In this document: positions 30,305 to 32,508 of the stretch, piece by piece
Layout of the letters: each line of letters opens with the position of its first letter
Position numbering within the stretch: the stretch's first letter is position 1
NCBI GenBank assembly: GCA_029262955.1
Contig: JAJCYL010000650.1
Coordinates: 1-32,508, forward strand
Length of the DNA stretch: 32,508 bases
Source of the DNA: Cytophagales bacterium
GTDB lineage: Bacteria; Bacteroidota; Bacteroidia; Cytophagales; Cyclobacteriaceae
Reading direction: 5' to 3'
Program-made: the position numbers and the translations under genes
Notes under the pieces: model-generated
What the model was told of the DNA's origin: nothing
What the model saw: only the letters and a program-made list of their open reading frames with translations
Databases searched by the model: none

Positions 30305-31509
30305 AGAATAAGTAGGAATGATCCTGATTTTTCAAAGAGTCCAGCAGCAGTTGAAAGCTTTATTGAGTAGAAATATACTCCCTGACTTGCAGGATTGCCT
30401 TCCGGTGTATACCCGTCCCATCCAACGAGATTGAGATCCGGGTTTTGTTCAACAACCTGATGAACCTGATTGTTAAAACTATCCCAGATTATCATATTAA
30501 CACCCTCAATTTCCGTTCCTTCCAAATATGGACGGAACATACTATTGTTCAAGTCGAGGCTGTTAGGTGAAAAGACATTAGGCACATAAAAGAATAACCC
30601 GGTACTAACGGGCATGCGTGCCATGCTGAGAAAGGTAGGCTCACCTTCTTTTAATCGAATTGGCTCAAGTGTACTTATTAAACCAAAAGTTAATGAATCA
30701 GTATCGGAGAGCTCATTAACTCCCAGAGGTCGGTATAGATTCAGACTGTCTACATAAATTGCTATGACCGGTGAATACCGAAAGGCTCTGATTGCATTAA
30801 AATTTGGAGTGCCTAAAAGGTCCAAACCATTAAAATCAATCAATGCATGCGTGACGGTATCTAAGCCCTGATATTTGATTACCCATTCTACCTCATCTGC
30901 TACACCGGTCAGCGAATCATTGGGATTAAGGCGATCAATTTCAGGTAGCTGGAGAGTAACTTCAGTGATGGCATTCTGAGGTAGCTGTGACAGCTGTAGA
31001 CTATTGAAAAAGCCATCCAATCCCAGAGGATAATGGAGTCTATCTCCATGGCTGGTCTGCTTAATGCTACCTTCAATAAAGCTGTCTGCCGATCCCCCCT
31101 CAATGATTCCGGAAAGAATGTTAAGATCGCTTTCCAAGGTTCTGACAACGCCACTATTTAATATCAGGCCTTCTTGGATAAGCAAGCTGGTAAGTTCCAG
31201 GTCAAAATTATTGTCTTTTTCAATTTCAAGGGTGTTAATTTCAACTGTATCACCCACTATTTGCTGATCATCCCGACCGCTTACCTTTAAATTGCCCAGG
31301 TTAGATTTCGAGTTGGACTCCAGGTGAGATGCCAGATTTATTAGGCCCTGGTTATTAATGGTGCCCTGGATTTTGGCGCTTCCATTGATGAAGAGCTGTG
31401 ATTGAGGATTAATGTGAAGCAACACGTCTTCAGTCATATACCAATTGGGTGGTTGAGCTGCAAGGGCCCCACTAAACAACATTAAAAGGACGGTTAGTCT
31501 AAAAATCAT
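30301..31509 (-). CDS. Secreted protein with gliding-motility-associated (T9SS type B) C-terminal domain
   Basis: Signal peptide; repetitive beta-rich N-terminal part; C-terminal FYVPNVFSPNSLDLNNSMFRPY...IIWDSFNNQVHQV...LVGWDGYTPEGNPASQGVYFYSIKL. Confidence 0.85.
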   Translation of the reverse strand: MIFRLTVLLMLFSGALAAQPPNWYMTEDVLLHINPQSQLFINGSAKIQGTINNQGLINLASHLESNSKSNLGNLKVSGRDDQQIVGDTVEINTLEIEKDNNFDLELTSLLIQEGLILNSGVVRTLESDLNILSGIIEGGSADSFIEGSIKQTSHGDRLHYPLGLDGFFNSLQLSQLPQNAITEVTLQLPEIDRLNPNDSLTGVADEVEWVIKYQGLDTVTHALIDFNGLDLLGTPNFNAIRAFRYSPVIAIYVDSLNLYRPLGVNELSDTDSLTFGLISTLEPIRLKEGEPTFLSMARMPVSTGLFFYVPNVFSPNSLDLNNSMFRPYLEGTEIEGVNMIIWDSFNNQVHQVVEQNPDLNLVGWDGYTPEGNPASQGVYFYSIKLSTAAGLFEKSGSFLLIL

Positions 31510-32508
31510 TTCTGACCTGAAAAACTACTTTTGCTGCTTTTGTTTGAGAGCATCTCTTTCAGTTGCGCAAGGCCCATCTCCAACGACTCAATTGCTTGCG
31601 ATTGTTGTTGCAGCCGTTGTTCATGTTGATCAATTACATCCTCCAGGCCTTCAATTATCTCCTGTTGTTCTTTAGTTGCTTCAACTAAGACAGGTATAAG
31701 GCCCTGGTAGTTAACACCCAGAAAGCCGTCGGGTCTTTTAAGGACCAGATTAGGGTAGACTTCCTGTAGTTCCTGCGCTATTACTCCCAGTTGCAAATCC
31801 TTACTCAGTGTATCAGATTTCAGATAATAGGAGTAGCCACCAATTTCTTTGATTGAGGAAAGCGCATTGGTAAGCGGTTCAATTTCCTTCTTAAGATTTT
31901 TGTCGCTGATTAGTACAGTGCCAGTTACGACATTAGTAATTCGTCCTTTTGCATCAATGGTTAATTCTTTAATGAATTCAGTGGCTCCACCAGTTCCATG
32001 GGCACCAGCAGCCGGTGAGGTGGGAATTTCCAGCTGGCCACCTGTAAACTGTAATCCTGATCCTGCCGCCAAATCGAGGGCAATATTGGCACCGGCATTG
32101 CCAGTAATACCATTACCTAATGGCAAATTGACCGCACTATTGGTTAAACTCAAATCAGTGCTGCTGAGAGTAAGGTCTTGGAATTCGTTCGTGGCATCTC
32201 CATCCACTTCTGCTTGTAAAGCACTGCCTAACGTCGTTCTCTCGGCCGCGGTAATGATTTGTCCACTGCCAGCATTCGTTACATCACTTAATGCGGTTAC
32301 GCTGGTAGTCCCCAACAAAGAATTGACTCTTGCATCGGTATAATAGAAATTAGCAGCCCCTTCGTTAAGGTCGTCAGTATCGAAAGCGGACAGGTCGGTG
32401 ACTCCATCATCAACTCCGTCGCTAAAGTCAGTAGGAACACCATCAAGTTGGGTCCACTGCACCAGATTGCCTGGATTGTTGATGGTTCCAACCGATCCCA
32501 GTGTTGTC
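31506..32508 (-). CDS. Tail-fibre domain protein with C-terminal S74 (intramolecular chaperone/endosialidase-type autoprotease) domain; 5' truncated by window edge
   Basis: SDKNLKKEIEPLTNALSSIKEIGGYSYYL...LGVIAQELQEVYPNLVLKRPDGFLGVNYQGLIPVLVEATKEQQEI and terminal coiled coil. Fibre-like TIDAKGRITNVVTGT. Frame open to the right edge (TLGSVGTINNPGNLVQWTQLDGVP). Confidence 0.85.
   Translation of the reverse strand, partial: TTLGSVGTINNPGNLVQWTQLDGVPTDFSDGVDDGVTDLSAFDTDDLNEGAANFYYTDARVNSLLGTTSVTALSDVTNAGSGQIITAAERTTLGSALQAEVDGDATNEFQDLTLSSTDLSLTNSAVNLPLGNGITGNAGANIALDLAAGSGLQFTGGQLEIPTSPAAGAHGTGGATEFIKELTIDAKGRITNVVTGTVLISDKNLKKEIEPLTNALSSIKEIGGYSYYLKSDTLSKDLQLGVIAQELQEVYPNLVLKRPDGFLGVNYQGLIPVLVEATKEQQEIIEGLEDVIDQHEQRLQQQSQAIESLEMGLAQLKEMLSNKSSKSSFSGQK

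Noticed and set aside
31849-32343. 164-aa plus-strand ORF
   Set aside because: Lies wholly antisense to the S74/tail-fibre gene, whose family motifs and overlap with its neighbour support the minus-strand reading.
31506-32508. Prophage fragment suggested by the tail-fibre/S74 domain
   Set aside because: No phage structural, replication, lysis or integrase genes in the visible window; neighbours are T9SS/OmpA genes. Sequence beyond the right edge could change this.
1-32508. CRISPR array, tRNA/rRNA genes, insertion sequences
   Set aside because: No regularly spaced repeat family, tRNA-like cloverleaf, rRNA segment, transposase ORF or terminal inverted repeats noticed by eye.

Overview
The window reads as ordinary chromosomal DNA from a Bacteroidota (Cytophagales-like) bacterium, densely packed with about 18 real CDSs. 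I see no tRNA, rRNA, CRISPR array, transposase or integrase. The gene content is envelope- and secretion-centred. It includes: a left-truncated HEAT-repeat/cyclic-nucleotide-binding-like protein; a secreted M20 peptidase; a MenE-like AMP-binding enzyme; a very large C25/gingipain-fold type IX secretion (T9SS) sortase (PorU-like) next to a PorV-like protein; a PadR regulator coupled to a tandem-PspC/DUF2807 membrane protein; two adjacent Tat-signal enzymes (HisC-like aminotransferase and Gfo/Idh/MocA oxidoreductase); an S9 peptidase lipoprotein; a membrane LytTR regulator plus DoxX; a BNR/sortilin-like beta-propeller protein; a cyclophilin; an apparently exported TPR-CHAT (caspase-like) protein; and a translationally overlapping four-gene set: S74 tail-fibre-type autoprotease (right-truncated), T9SS type-B CTD protein, PorP/SprF, and a TPR-PD40-OmpA-LysM protein. 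The most interesting candidates are that four-gene surface-fibre operon with its convergently overlapping CHAT gene, the Tat-exported enzyme pair, and a perfect 9-bp direct repeat with 21-bp period between lytTR and doxX that looks like a LytTR binding site. All family calls come from reading motifs in the translated ORFs; no database searches were run.
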